Source: Singulisphaera acidiphila DSM 18658
Lineage (GTDB): Bacteria > Planctomycetota > Planctomycetia > Isosphaerales > Isosphaeraceae
Assembly: GCF_000242455.2 (NCBI RefSeq)
Contig: NC_019892.1
Location: 806,001-870,000, forward strand
DNA: 64,000 bases
Direction: 5' to 3'
Part shown: one piece after another, positions 8,681-17,052 of the stretch
Layout: each line of letters starts with the position of its first letter
Numbering within the stretch: position 1 is the first letter of the stretch
Notes under the pieces: generated by a model
Databases searched by the model: none
Told to the model about the DNA's origin: nothing
The model's input: only the letters and a program-made list of their open reading frames with translations
Made by a program: the position numbers and the translations under genes

Positions 8681-11600
8681 GAGGGGAAGTGGTTGTTTGA
8701 GCGACTGCATAGACAACGGAACTGAACGGCGAATAACCGCCGCTCGTCTTTGTTCGAACCCTGTAGTAATAGGCCTTCGAAGCGATGACCATGCTATCTT
8801 GAAATGCTGTTGCCGCGGATCCAAGAGTCGCAATGCGAACCCAGCCGACGGAACCGTCGAGACTTCTCTCGAGTTCGTAGCCTGTGGCACCAGAAACGCT
8901 ACCCCAGGAAATATCGATTCGTGTGGCACCCGTATTGCCGTTCGCCGCAACAGTTGCCGGGGTTACCGGTGCAGCCCCAAGGATCAGCCGAGTCGGACTC
9001 CCTGAAATGTTATTGTTGTAGACCAGGATCGCCTGCGTCGAAATTCCTTGGGGAATTTGGACGTTGTTCTGATCGATAAGTATGCTGTACTCGGCCGTAT
9101 CAATGTAATAACTGTCGCCAACCCGAATGGCCGCCGTCGTGGGAGGAGCGGATCCACCTTGTGTCAAATAGGCATTTGTATAAATCCACGTGTTCCGTGC
9201 AATCGTGCCTTCAAACCAAAGCCGATTGCTGTTCAATGCGGACACGCTTCGAATGTCACTGTTCATGTAAACTTCGATGGTTTTTGTGTTTTCGAAGATA
9301 TTGCCCTCAATCGTCACACCATAAGATGGGGTTCGTGCCCAGATATCCGGCGCTCGATACTCTCGGAGTTCCGGTGTCGACCATGGACCATTGCCAGGCA
9401 GGTATGTTTGGGTGAAGGAGTTTCCGACAGACAACACCTTTCCAGATTTTACATAATTGTTAGTGATTTTCAGATTGAATTGGCTACCGGCAAGGCTCAT
9501 GGCTATATTGGCCGGAGAAAGTCTAGAATCGGAAAGATCCCATGTGTTATGGTCAAATGTGTTATTGTAGTATCCATAGTTAATTGAAATGACCTTGTCG
9601 AGATTCCCAGGGAGCGGGTCTAGCATCAGGTACGTATTCTTGTCTAGAACCTGTCCGATCCTAAACCAACGTACAGAACCTGTGTATGAACTGTCGACAA
9701 TCGATACAATATGGCCTGGCAGTGGCATATCCCCATTTTGGCTTCTCAGTTGATTGATCTTGAGTAGATAACCATCGGTCGAGACGGACGCTGGCTTACC
9801 AACATAGTAGGGATTGATGTTGTCAGTGAGAATCAATTCCGGAAAATTCTTGTCGGGAGTGGGGTCGGTGGGACTACTCGCCAAGCTTCCCAATTTGCCG
9901 TAAATGTTGTTTCCGCTCACGGTGAGATTTGACCCTTGTTTGATATACAAGAATCTTCGAGTAATCCCTGTCAAGCTGTCCTGGTGAAGCTTGTTGTTTA
10001 GAAAAGAGATGTCGTGAGCATCCTCTCTTGTAATAAAAGTTGCAGAAATGTCTGTTCCATCGGGTGTGCCTGTAAAGTCGTTATTGCTAATAACCCAGGG
10101 GCCGCCTTTGATTAAACCCGCCTGGCCATTGAAAATTACGGAATCAATGGTTCCGCTAGTTCTCGGATTCGTTCGAATTCCAACAAGGGCGTTCTGGTTG
10201 GAATTGGCTGTGACATATGGGAGTGTTAGGGTCAAATTGGTGAATTTCAGGTCGACTGACATGGCTCCAGTCAGGCTGTCCGTAAAGATCAGAGATGACG
10301 GATTGAAGAGATCATCTCTTGAGTTAAATGAATCGGCAATTTTGACTGTGAATCCATCAAGATGAACGTGGCTTGCTTTTGTTGTTATTGCGGCAAACCA
10401 ATAAGCTCCTCCTGTGGTGAAACTTAGGATGGCTCCTGGGTCTGCAATAACATCGACAGCATTGTTCAGGGTAAGCTGCGAAGTAAGAGGATATACTCCC
10501 GAGGATAGTTTTACGTACCTGTTGTTGTTGAGAATGGTCTGCAAATTGGGTGCGTCGGAAGGAGTGACCACAACCGGGTTTGCCGGCAAAGGGGGGGCTG
10601 GGTCGTAAGCTGCCAGGTTTGCGCCGCCGCCGTTAAAGGTGACGTAGGAACTGGTTCCATCGCTGAAATTGATTCGAAGAGAGAGTTTCGACGAGGAATC
10701 GTCATTGCGATTGGGTGCAAAATAAATCGAGTTGCCGGAGTAATAGAGAGGGAGACCTACTGAGCTAATATTTTGAGTCGGAGAGTTGTAGGTCCAAGTG
10801 GTGCCGCTCGTATTGCTCATCACCATCGACGCGACGGACTTTCCAGCCGGAAGACTGTTAATTGCGACCTGAACACTTCCCACGCGTGCCCCCGCCGTGG
10901 CCTGCGTGATTTGTCCCTGCCAAGTTGCACTCAAACCCGCATAATTTGTCAAGGCATAAGTGTTGGGCTGGCTTACCGCAGGCGCAAGATTAGTGGCGCC
11001 AAGCAGGAGCGGTCCAGCGGTTTCATACATTCCGTTTGTGTAATAAACATCGAGATAGAGGTTTCCGAGCGAGGCTGGAGTGCTCGTTGCTGGTGGCTGG
11101 AAAAATAGGATGTACTGGTTTGTTGATCCAGCTTCGTTTCCTGGAATCAACTGAGCGTCCCAGGAACCATAAGGTTTAGTGAAATTATAACTTGGTTGTG
11201 ACGACCAGACAATGGTGCCAGCGGTATTGCGAAGGACAACATAGTTGCCATAGGACCATTCTCCTGCTGGCTGCTGGTTGTAGCCCTTGATGACCCCATT
11301 GATTGCAATCCGGTAATCGAGTCGGCCGTCGGCTCCAACCGCTGTCGTGGGGCCAGTCAAGTCCTCCGAGCTCAGCCCATAGCCTAGGTCACTGATTTGG
11401 ACGGCAGGCCATCCAGGACTAATGGCCCTCTTGAACTGAACGTTGGGGCCGGTTCCATAGATGTCGTCTGTGGACGAATGGCTGCTTGTGTTGTCTGTGT
11501 AATCCAAAGTAACAGTGTAAGATTTTGTTCCTGTGAACAATGATTCAACATAAAGATTGCAGGTGGTCCCAGATCGAATTAGGTAAGCTTGGAAGTGAAA

Positions 11601-11873
11601 GTTTGTGCCGCCGGTGGTCCAAATTTCGCCAGGTGCCGTAATCGTGGCTGATCGAATTGTCTTGTTAAGAGGAACGTTGACAATTGTAAAATGGAGATCC
11701 TGAAATCCATCGGAATCGATTCCATTATATGGTCGGTTTGAGACGTAGTCCGATCCATCTTGAGCAATGCTCGCAATCTGTTCATTGAATGCGCCTATCC
11801 CATTGGCCATGAGCAGTCGCGACTCTAGCATCTCCGAAACCCCAGGAACGAATCGGCGCGTACGGCTTCTCAT
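6003..11873 (-). CDS. Giant secreted repeat protein: beta-helix, fibronectin III, about seven C-terminal repeats
   Basis: The protein is 1956 aa. The N-terminus carries MLESRLLMANG, the LE(P/S)R-LL motif common at the start of planctomycete surface proteins. Residues about 15-420 hold divergent beta-rich modules. Residues about 440-960 look like a right-handed beta-helix (SGVYPLTSQLTLNN, then VHLDGFTV and many NN-containing turns). Residues about 970-1058 form a fibronectin III domain (ISWGSVSGATGYELERS). Residues about 1065-1956 are seven repeats of about 128 aa marked by SLNQDG and GYQDVHLVL. No catalytic residues were identified. It is probably an extracellular matrix, adhesion or carbohydrate-binding protein. 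IS66 scraps flank it on both sides, and composition is more AT-rich than most neighbours. Confidence 0.85.
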   Translation of the reverse strand: MRSRTRRFVPGVSEMLESRLLMANGIGAFNEQIASIAQDGSDYVSNRPYNGIDSDGFQDLHFTIVNVPLNKTIRSATITAPGEIWTTGGTNFHFQAYLIRSGTTCNLYVESLFTGTKSYTVTLDYTDNTSSHSSTDDIYGTGPNVQFKRAISPGWPAVQISDLGYGLSSEDLTGPTTAVGADGRLDYRIAINGVIKGYNQQPAGEWSYGNYVVLRNTAGTIVWSSQPSYNFTKPYGSWDAQLIPGNEAGSTNQYILFFQPPATSTPASLGNLYLDVYYTNGMYETAGPLLLGATNLAPAVSQPNTYALTNYAGLSATWQGQITQATAGARVGSVQVAINSLPAGKSVASMVMSNTSGTTWTYNSPTQNISSVGLPLYYSGNSIYFAPNRNDDSSSKLSLRINFSDGTSSYVTFNGGGANLAAYDPAPPLPANPVVVTPSDAPNLQTILNNNRYVKLSSGVYPLTSQLTLNNAVDVIADPGAILSFTTGGAYWFAAITTKASHVHLDGFTVKIADSFNSRDDLFNPSSLIFTDSLTGAMSVDLKFTNLTLTLPYVTANSNQNALVGIRTNPRTSGTIDSVIFNGQAGLIKGGPWVISNNDFTGTPDGTDISATFITREDAHDISFLNNKLHQDSLTGITRRFLYIKQGSNLTVSGNNIYGKLGSLASSPTDPTPDKNFPELILTDNINPYYVGKPASVSTDGYLLKINQLRSQNGDMPLPGHIVSIVDSSYTGSVRWFRIGQVLDKNTYLMLDPLPGNLDKVISINYGYYNNTFDHNTWDLSDSRLSPANIAMSLAGSQFNLKITNNYVKSGKVLSVGNSFTQTYLPGNGPWSTPELREYRAPDIWARTPSYGVTIEGNIFENTKTIEVYMNSDIRSVSALNSNRLWFEGTIARNTWIYTNAYLTQGGSAPPTTAAIRVGDSYYIDTAEYSILIDQNNVQIPQGISTQAILVYNNNISGSPTRLILGAAPVTPATVAANGNTGATRIDISWGSVSGATGYELERSLDGSVGWVRIATLGSAATAFQDSMVIASKAYYYRVRTKTSGGYSPFSSVVYAVAQTTTSPPAPATVLTAVSLNQDGADLTGKSQNAGSNSYQDIHLVLSGLNTGLAITGVDLQASGFHAQYAAPFGSNNTNGNWRAELLRQGLSAIADLYFEPGGAISGSTAFSITVTYAGGSTQSATLYGISVTNASLPMSTLTAVSLNQDGGDLVGQGSASASDGYQDVHLVLNGLNSAFDVASIIIQAPGFDSRYYASPGSDNTSGQWRAELLRQGRSTRGDVYLQAGGAIASTQQFTVTVNYANGSTQTTTMNGITVTNSSLPMPAFTALALNQDGRDLVGKSDHTGPNGYQDVHLLLSGLNTALTVTGVIVQAPGARWEYNAPFDSDNTNGFWRAELLRQGLSPTADLYFEPGGPITSSQQFTVTVRYADNSTRIFTVNGIVVTNSQLPVTPTLTVASLNQDGADLTGKSQNAGSNSYQDIHLVLSGLNTGLAITGVNIQTAGAQWIYNAPFGSNNTNGNWRAELLRQGLSAIADLYFEPGGPISASTSFSVTVTYAGGSTQSATLSGISVTNASLPVSFPTTSLTVASLNQDGADLTGKSQNAGSNSYQDIHLVLSGLNTGLAITGVDLQASGFHAQYAAPFGSNNTNGNWRAELLRQGLSAIADLYFEPGGAISASTAFSITVTYAGGSTQSATFSGISVTNASLPMPTLTAVSLNQDGSDFVGKSGIASPSYTQDVHLVLSGLNTGLTITGVDLQASGFHAEYAAPFGTNNTNGNWRAELLRQGMATTGDLYFEPGGPISGNTAFTVTITYSGGVTQSATFYGISVTNASLPTAQLINYNQDNRDFTGSGNPAAPDGYQDIHFAITGIPTGVSISKVVIFGDGSADLWEYNGLSTSQAIVVDRDVNSSVADLYFQPNRKDRGLRKFYVNIVLSNGTLLRFVVDALVATPQLAKV

Positions 11874-12620
11874 GATGGATTGTCCTCTCTGATGCGAATC
11901 AAGGTTGGTGACGAGTCAAAAACGGGCTTAAGTCAGCTATTGGAGCGATCTAGACCGCAGGCGTGGCTTACTTTGGTGTAACTCTGAACTGCCATGTCAG
12001 GCGTGCAAACTTGACGTCAACACTCTTGCTGTAAGTTGATTATGAGTATTTTAGGCGGTATTCTGAATGTTAATTGTGAAAGATTTCGACAGCATGTGAT
12101 TATGGAAGTGCTTCTGTTCGTTTCCCGATGGCTAACCAAGATTTATCTCACACGCCCTGGTGTTACTCCGTTGCATTCCTCAAAGGCTGGCGATATCAGC
12201 TTTTACGGCACGCCGTGAATATGCGAGTGATGGCGATTGTAATTGTGGGATTCGACGGAAAGCCTGGAAGTCCAGGGACTTCTTGGCTTAATTGGGGCAT
12301 GGTCATGTGTGTCGGCGTCGAAATTTTAGTGGGGTGGTAATTAGGCTCGATCTCAGGATGTGCGGCTGATGTAGTTGGCTTGCAAGCCGGCCCTCATGTG
12401 CTTTTTCTAGCCTAAGTCGACGCAATATACCAGGCGCGTGATTCATATAGCAATACTGTCGCCATGGTTTTCTGTAAACGGCTTTTACAAGTCATCCTGA
12501 CACAGTCCGCTTGTTGGCTGACTATCTTGATTTGCGCAATGACCAGCCCTGCGAGGGCAAGCACTTGGGATTTCCGGGTGCCTTGGGGGCCAGACACCCA
12601 CAATCCGCGCCGTTCCCGGC
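11874..12620. other. Intergenic, no supported gene
   Basis: This AT-richer stretch lies upstream of the giant gene and should contain its promoter. Short open frames at 12036-12340 lack start signals and family resemblance. Nothing else was recognised. Confidence 0.45.
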
Positions 12621-12740
12621 TCATTTCCTTTTGCGACGCTCCGCTTGTCTTGCTGCGTGATGCCGAGCGTTCTTGCGAGACTTCCTCAAGGCGGCGCGTC
12701 AACACGGCCCACGTGGAGGGCGATCTCGAGGCTAGGCATG
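12621..12740 (-). pseudogene. IS66 tnpC 3'-end remnant
   Basis: Minus-strand sequence gives VLTRRLEEVSQER, aligning with VLTHRLEESRERARRRD of the intact TnpC at 3365-5029. The DNA alignment continues to the stop codon (TGA at 12623-12621) with a single-base insertion that shifts the frame. Upstream homology fades. It is a decayed IS66 tail on the other side of the giant gene. Confidence 0.75.
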
Positions 12741-13086
12741 CTGTGATTAGCCCCGATGTCAATGATCCTTATCCCTGGACGAATGATCCGATCGACCAGG
12801 TTGCTCTCATAGGTTTCGGGATTAGTAGTCGCGAAGGTGGTGATGCCTCCGAGAGGCTAACAGCCTGATAACGCCGGCCCCAACGGTTGTGCGGCCGGGG
12901 AATTTCGTGCTTTAAGGCGTGCATGGCGTTCCATTCGATTGCATTCCGTAAGTGCTTGATACGTTTTTTGAGGCCGTCGACGGTAAGGGGGAACGGCGAA
13001 GAGCATGATTGGCACATGGTCAGGCTCAGGGAATCGCGGTTCGGTTCCGTAACAGAATCTTCTCCGAGCAAGCAGCGTAGAAGAGG
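12741..13086. other. Intergenic, no supported gene
   Basis: Short frames cross this region on both strands, but none has a recognisable domain or good start. It follows the 3' end of the membrane glycosyltransferase at 13087. Confidence 0.4.
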
Positions 13087-14448
13087 CTACGGTGAGTGCC
13101 CAGCTTGGGATTGGGTGGGGATGTCGGGGTGTGAACTGCCCTTGGCGGATTGGTCAGCAAGTACCGTCGCTAGCCGAGAACCGATGGGATGGGGAACCCG
13201 CGTGTTGGCCGTTTTCCAGGCCGACAACGGGCGGAATGTCAACGGCGCTTGGAGTCCGATCCGAGTGCAGCGGCAGAAGCAGGCTTCGATATCGCCCCAG
13301 GCGCCCGGTCGGTTGTAGTTGGTTGGGTAGAACAAGAACAAGGCCGCCAGTAAGGCCGCGATGGCTGTGAGCCGGACTGGGGCCCGATCTTGGGCTTGGG
13401 GAGTCGTCGTCACCGCTGCGGAGGCCTGGCCGGCACCGATCGCCATGAGCGCGACCGCTGCGGGCACGTAATGGAACGCGTAGCCGGGCACTCCGAAAGC
13501 CAGCAGCAGGTGATAGGCTATCGCCGGAAGCACGCTGATGCCGAGCAGCGCCGCCAGCGGGCGCCCGGGTTCGCTCCGGACCAGCCGGATCAAGCCCATG
13601 GGGATGAAGATCAGGCCGGGCCCGAACGTCCAGAGCAAGGCCATGCCGAGTTTGACGATGTAGCGTAGCGTCGCATCCCGGAAACCAAGGTTCCAGAGCG
13701 AGTTGAGGTAGATCACCTGGTGGCTGAACTCGCCATTGACCGCACGATACCGCTGCCAACCGCCGGCGCTGACGAGCATCGGCAGGATCCAGGCCAGGTT
13801 GAGCACCGTGAAAATCGCGATCGCCCGGAACGCGGTTCCCCAGCGGTGGGGCCAGAGAATGATAAAGAAGACGGGGAGCCAGAAGATTCCGATGTCTTGC
13901 CGGTAGCCCGTCCCGATGGCCAGTACGACGGCCGCCGCGTACGGGTGCCAGAGTTTCGGCTGCCGCCAGGTTCGGACGGCGACTCCAAGCAGGAACGCGC
14001 CGACGAGCGGAATCGCGGTGTAGTTCCCCGCCAGCGCGCCGTAGGTCCAGAAGGTCGGAGCGACGGCCAGCACCAGGGTCATTGCAATGGCCGTCGACGG
14101 CCGCACCAGAGCACGCAGCCACCACCAGACGCTGGTTAACGCCAGGCCGCTAACCAGCATGTCCAGGATCAAGAAGCTGCGGTAGGGGTCGTCGACCAGG
14201 CCACTGAGCAGACGCGCCGAGGCCATGAACAGCGTATGCTGGGGCGGCAACCGCGTGAGCCGAATGGTTTGAAGAAAGCCGATCTCATCCGGATCAATCG
14301 GCACGCGACGCGCCACGGGAATCCGGGTCAGAAGGACAAACGTGAGTGCAATCGCGAAGACGATCACAACCTGGTAACGCTGCCTCCAGGTTTCCTCGTG
14401 CTCGGTGGCGACGATCGGCTCCCCGGGACCGATATTTGGAGGTTGCAT
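13087..14448 (-). CDS. Polytopic membrane protein, GT-C / PMT-like glycosyltransferase
   Basis: The 453-aa protein has about ten hydrophobic segments between residues 28 and 375. The first extracytoplasmic loop carries PIDPDEIGFLQTIRL, an acidic motif placed like the catalytic Asp/Glu of GT-C enzymes (dolichyl- or undecaprenyl-phosphate-sugar dependent, GT39/ArnT-like). The PTFWTYGALAGNYTA region also fits. This suggests transfer of a sugar from a lipid carrier outside the cytoplasmic membrane. The acceptor is unknown. The last 80 residues are low in hydrophobicity and rich in Pro and Arg. No neighbour on this strand is close enough for an operon. Confidence 0.7.
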   Translation of the reverse strand: MQPPNIGPGEPIVATEHEETWRQRYQVVIVFAIALTFVLLTRIPVARRVPIDPDEIGFLQTIRLTRLPPQHTLFMASARLLSGLVDDPYRSFLILDMLVSGLALTSVWWWLRALVRPSTAIAMTLVLAVAPTFWTYGALAGNYTAIPLVGAFLLGVAVRTWRQPKLWHPYAAAVVLAIGTGYRQDIGIFWLPVFFIILWPHRWGTAFRAIAIFTVLNLAWILPMLVSAGGWQRYRAVNGEFSHQVIYLNSLWNLGFRDATLRYIVKLGMALLWTFGPGLIFIPMGLIRLVRSEPGRPLAALLGISVLPAIAYHLLLAFGVPGYAFHYVPAAVALMAIGAGQASAAVTTTPQAQDRAPVRLTAIAALLAALFLFYPTNYNRPGAWGDIEACFCRCTRIGLQAPLTFRPLSAWKTANTRVPHPIGSRLATVLADQSAKGSSHPDIPTQSQAGHSP

Positions 14449-14814
14449 TTCTTATCAAGCCTTTGGTGTTATTTATTTATACGGATTGACGATATGTAAT
14501 CGGATGGACGGCGCTCCCCCCGCCTTGCCGGCAGGGGCCGGCCGGTCGTTGAGGATCGACGTCGGTGATCCTGAAAAGCCCGGAGAGAGGGCTTCGCGGA
14601 TCGATTCAACGCGTGGCTGGGGAGGACTAGACGTCCTCCCTTACAGGCGAGCTGCGTTAATTGTTTCAGGCGGGGGGGGAGTGCTCAACGACTTGATTCA
14701 TAGGCGATTCATCCTTGAACGGCGAGCACATGTAATCCTGGATGTCGACTTTCGCCCTATTATAGTAATGGATGCAACCAGGCCAAGCTGAAAATCCAAA
14801 AAATCGGCAAGCCA
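14449..14814. other. Intergenic, no supported gene
   Basis: This 366-bp stretch lies between the 3' end of the DegT-type gene and the start of the membrane glycosyltransferase. It should hold the promoter of the latter. No RNA gene or clear hairpin terminator was recognised. Confidence 0.4.
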
Positions 14815-16149
14815 TCAGATCCCTGCGAGTTGCTTGCGATGGGCCCAGACTTTCTCGAACGCCTGGGCGTATTGCTCGACGAGCTCGGGGACCTCTGAGG
14901 TGAAGTAGGGAAGGCCGACCGCAGTCCGGTTGGCTTCGTCTGAACCGGGTAACTCAGGGATGACCGGCGCGTGGTGCCACCAGGCCGCGTCCTGGTAGAG
15001 GGGAAGCTTGTGTTGGAGGCGATAGCGATGGGCCGTGGCCTTGACCCCTTCGGCCTGAAGCGCCTTGACCAAGGCGGCTCGGGTGAAGCCGGCTTTCGCT
15101 TCGTCAAGGAAGAAGATGTTTGAAGAGTAATAGAGACGTGACATGTCGGACCGGATCGTCGGTTCGACCAGGCCGGGTAACTGGCTGATCCGGTCGTTCA
15201 GCTTGCGGACCTGGGCGACGCCGTCCTCGTTGCGTGCCTTGAGCTTGCGCAATTGAGCCCGGGCCAGGACCGCGGCCATTGGGTTCATCCGAAACTTGAG
15301 TCCGAGCCCGGACCCTTCAAATTTGCGGTAGGGGCTGTTTGCGGGGAAGCTCGGAGGAAGGTCGGAGTGGCCGAACGTGGTCGCCCGCTCGTAGTCCTCA
15401 CGGTTCTGATACATCCCCATCCCCCCTTCCATGGCCGGGATCGGCTTCGTCGCCTGGTAGCTGAAGATCGACATCCGGCCCCAGGTGCCCACGGGTCTGC
15501 CTTTGAGGGAAGCTCCCGGGGAGTGGGCCACGTCTTCCAGGACTGCCAGGCCGTGCTCGGCGGCGAAGGCGTTGATGTCGTCCATGGCGCAGGGCAGGCC
15601 CATCCAGTGGACCGGGAAGACCGCCTTGGTGTTCTTGGTCAGCCGGCGCTTGGCGTCGTCGACGTCGAAGTTGAGCGTGCGCGGATTGACGTCGACGAAG
15701 ACGGGAACCAGGCCGAAGACCCGCATCGGCACGATCGAGGCGAAGAAGGTGTAACTCGGCACCATGATCTCGCTGCCGGGAGGCAGGTCGAGCGCGAAGA
15801 ACATCGCCGCGATCGCGCTCGTGCCGTTGCACTGGGCTTTCGCGAACGGGGCCTGAAAAAAGTCCTTCCAGTCCGCTTCGAGCGCGGCGATCGGCCCGTA
15901 ACCGGGGTTGCGAAGGAACTCGACGATCGCTTGCTCTTCCTCCGTTTCGAAGATCGGCCAGCGCGCAGCGTCGGCCTGCTTGCGCGTCGGCATGGTAACG
16001 GCGGTCGGCCCTCCCTGAAGCGCCAGGTTCTCGGTCGTTCCCTTGGCCGTCGCGGGCTGAGTCAGAAAGCCGGCCGCCAGGGCTCCGGCCGATTGGAGCA
16101 CCGCCCGGCGAGTCGCCTCGAGCTGTTTCTTGCTGGGATCGCGCCGCAT
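14815..16149 (-). CDS. DegT/DnrJ/EryC1/StrS aminotransferase with Tat-like leader
   Basis: This PLP-dependent enzyme has 444 aa from the ATG at 16149, which has GAAGGGAGA just upstream; the longer frame to 16185 is less likely. A leader TRRAVLQSAGALAAGFLTQP resembles a Tat signal. The fold I core shows GPIAALEADWKDFF, GTSAIAAMFFALDLPPGSE and VPSYTFFAS. VLEDVAHSPGASLKG and the PLP lysine region SYQATKPIPAMEGGMG follow. Relatives transaminate nucleotide-linked ketosugars in the cytoplasm, so an exported member is unusual. It is the last gene of the five-gene minus-strand cluster. Confidence 0.9.
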   Translation of the reverse strand: MRRDPSKKQLEATRRAVLQSAGALAAGFLTQPATAKGTTENLALQGGPTAVTMPTRKQADAARWPIFETEEEQAIVEFLRNPGYGPIAALEADWKDFFQAPFAKAQCNGTSAIAAMFFALDLPPGSEIMVPSYTFFASIVPMRVFGLVPVFVDVNPRTLNFDVDDAKRRLTKNTKAVFPVHWMGLPCAMDDINAFAAEHGLAVLEDVAHSPGASLKGRPVGTWGRMSIFSYQATKPIPAMEGGMGMYQNREDYERATTFGHSDLPPSFPANSPYRKFEGSGLGLKFRMNPMAAVLARAQLRKLKARNEDGVAQVRKLNDRISQLPGLVEPTIRSDMSRLYYSSNIFFLDEAKAGFTRAALVKALQAEGVKATAHRYRLQHKLPLYQDAAWWHHAPVIPELPGSDEANRTAVGLPYFTSEVPELVEQYAQAFEKVWAHRKQLAGI

Positions 16150-16254
16150 TTGATTTGGGTCTCCCTTCAATGAACCGACTGTCACTCAGTTGAGCATGCA
16201 ATCGAAAATGTGACGCGTTCGTCGCGTGGGCTATTCCTGTTTTAGAATGATGTA

Positions 16255-17052
16255 TTATGGATTTTTGTTTGATTGCGTGCTGTGCAGCCAGTTGGCGGCA
16301 TTTTTCCAAGCGAGCTTGTCCTTGTCGTCCTTGCTCGACTCGAGCACCTGGAGCTTGAGCAGGGCCGGGTCAGGGTAGTTGAACGGCATGCCCGTGCCGA
16401 AGACGACGCGGTCGGCCCCGAGGTTGGCAATGAGCTGGCCGAGTTCATTGGCCAGGACCGAGTCGATCCGAGAAATCTCGATCAAGTAGTTCGCCGGCAA
16501 TCCCCCGTCTTTCCGTCCCAGGGGGGTGCTCACATATCCGAGGCCGTTGAGCAGGACGAACCGCGCCTTCGGGAACGCCTTCACCAGCGTGCTGACGTCC
16601 GCCAACGCGAGGTCGGGGACGTCAACCAGCCAACTCCGATTCCGCGCGTCCTCGACGCGCATTGGGATCGAAATGATCATGCCCCGCTCTGTCGCCGCGT
16701 CGATCAGGTCGTGGCAACTCTGGTCGGCCAGCCGGTAGTTATGCCACCCGGGATAGAGCCGAAGGCCCTTCATGCCCATCGTCTCGTGGCACGACTTGAG
16801 GTCGTCTTGCCAGCCGGCATAGAACGGGTTGATGACGGCAAACGGGATCAGGCGGTCGCGATGAGGCTCGACCTCCTTGGCGAGCTCTTCGTTCCCCGCC
16901 TGCGCGTTGCGGTAGGTGATGGCGCTTGCGCTGGAGACAACGGCCTTATCGATCTGCTTCTCATCCATCAGTTTCAAGAGCGACGACGCGCTATTGTGGC
17001 GCAACCGGCGGAAGGCAAAGTGCCCCAGATACGCATTGAAGTCGATGATCAT
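16255..17052 (-). CDS. Amidohydrolase-family protein (amidohydrolase 2 type)
   Basis: This 265-aa cytoplasmic protein begins MIIDFNAYLGHFAFRRL, where amidohydrolase-2 enzymes normally have a D-x-H-x-H metal motif; here it reads DFNAYLGH. Conserved features include GMKGLRLYPGWHNYRL and VFGTGMPFNYPDPALLKL near the C-terminus. The loss of the first His suggests altered metal binding or none. Its start overlaps the stop of the upstream amidohydrolase by 4 bases (ATGA), indicating coupled translation. The two proteins may form a heteromer. Confidence 0.8.
   Translation of the reverse strand: MIIDFNAYLGHFAFRRLRHNSASSLLKLMDEKQIDKAVVSSASAITYRNAQAGNEELAKEVEPHRDRLIPFAVINPFYAGWQDDLKSCHETMGMKGLRLYPGWHNYRLADQSCHDLIDAATERGMIISIPMRVEDARNRSWLVDVPDLALADVSTLVKAFPKARFVLLNGLGYVSTPLGRKDGGLPANYLIEISRIDSVLANELGQLIANLGADRVVFGTGMPFNYPDPALLKLQVLESSKDDKDKLAWKNAANWLHSTQSNKNP

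Noticed and set aside
12464..12868. 134-codon plus-strand frame with a signal-like N-terminus
   Set aside because: It runs antisense over the IS66 tnpC remnant and has no family resemblance; the hydrophobic start is probably chance.
12769..13071. 100-codon minus-strand frame
   Set aside because: No recognised domain or ribosome-binding site.
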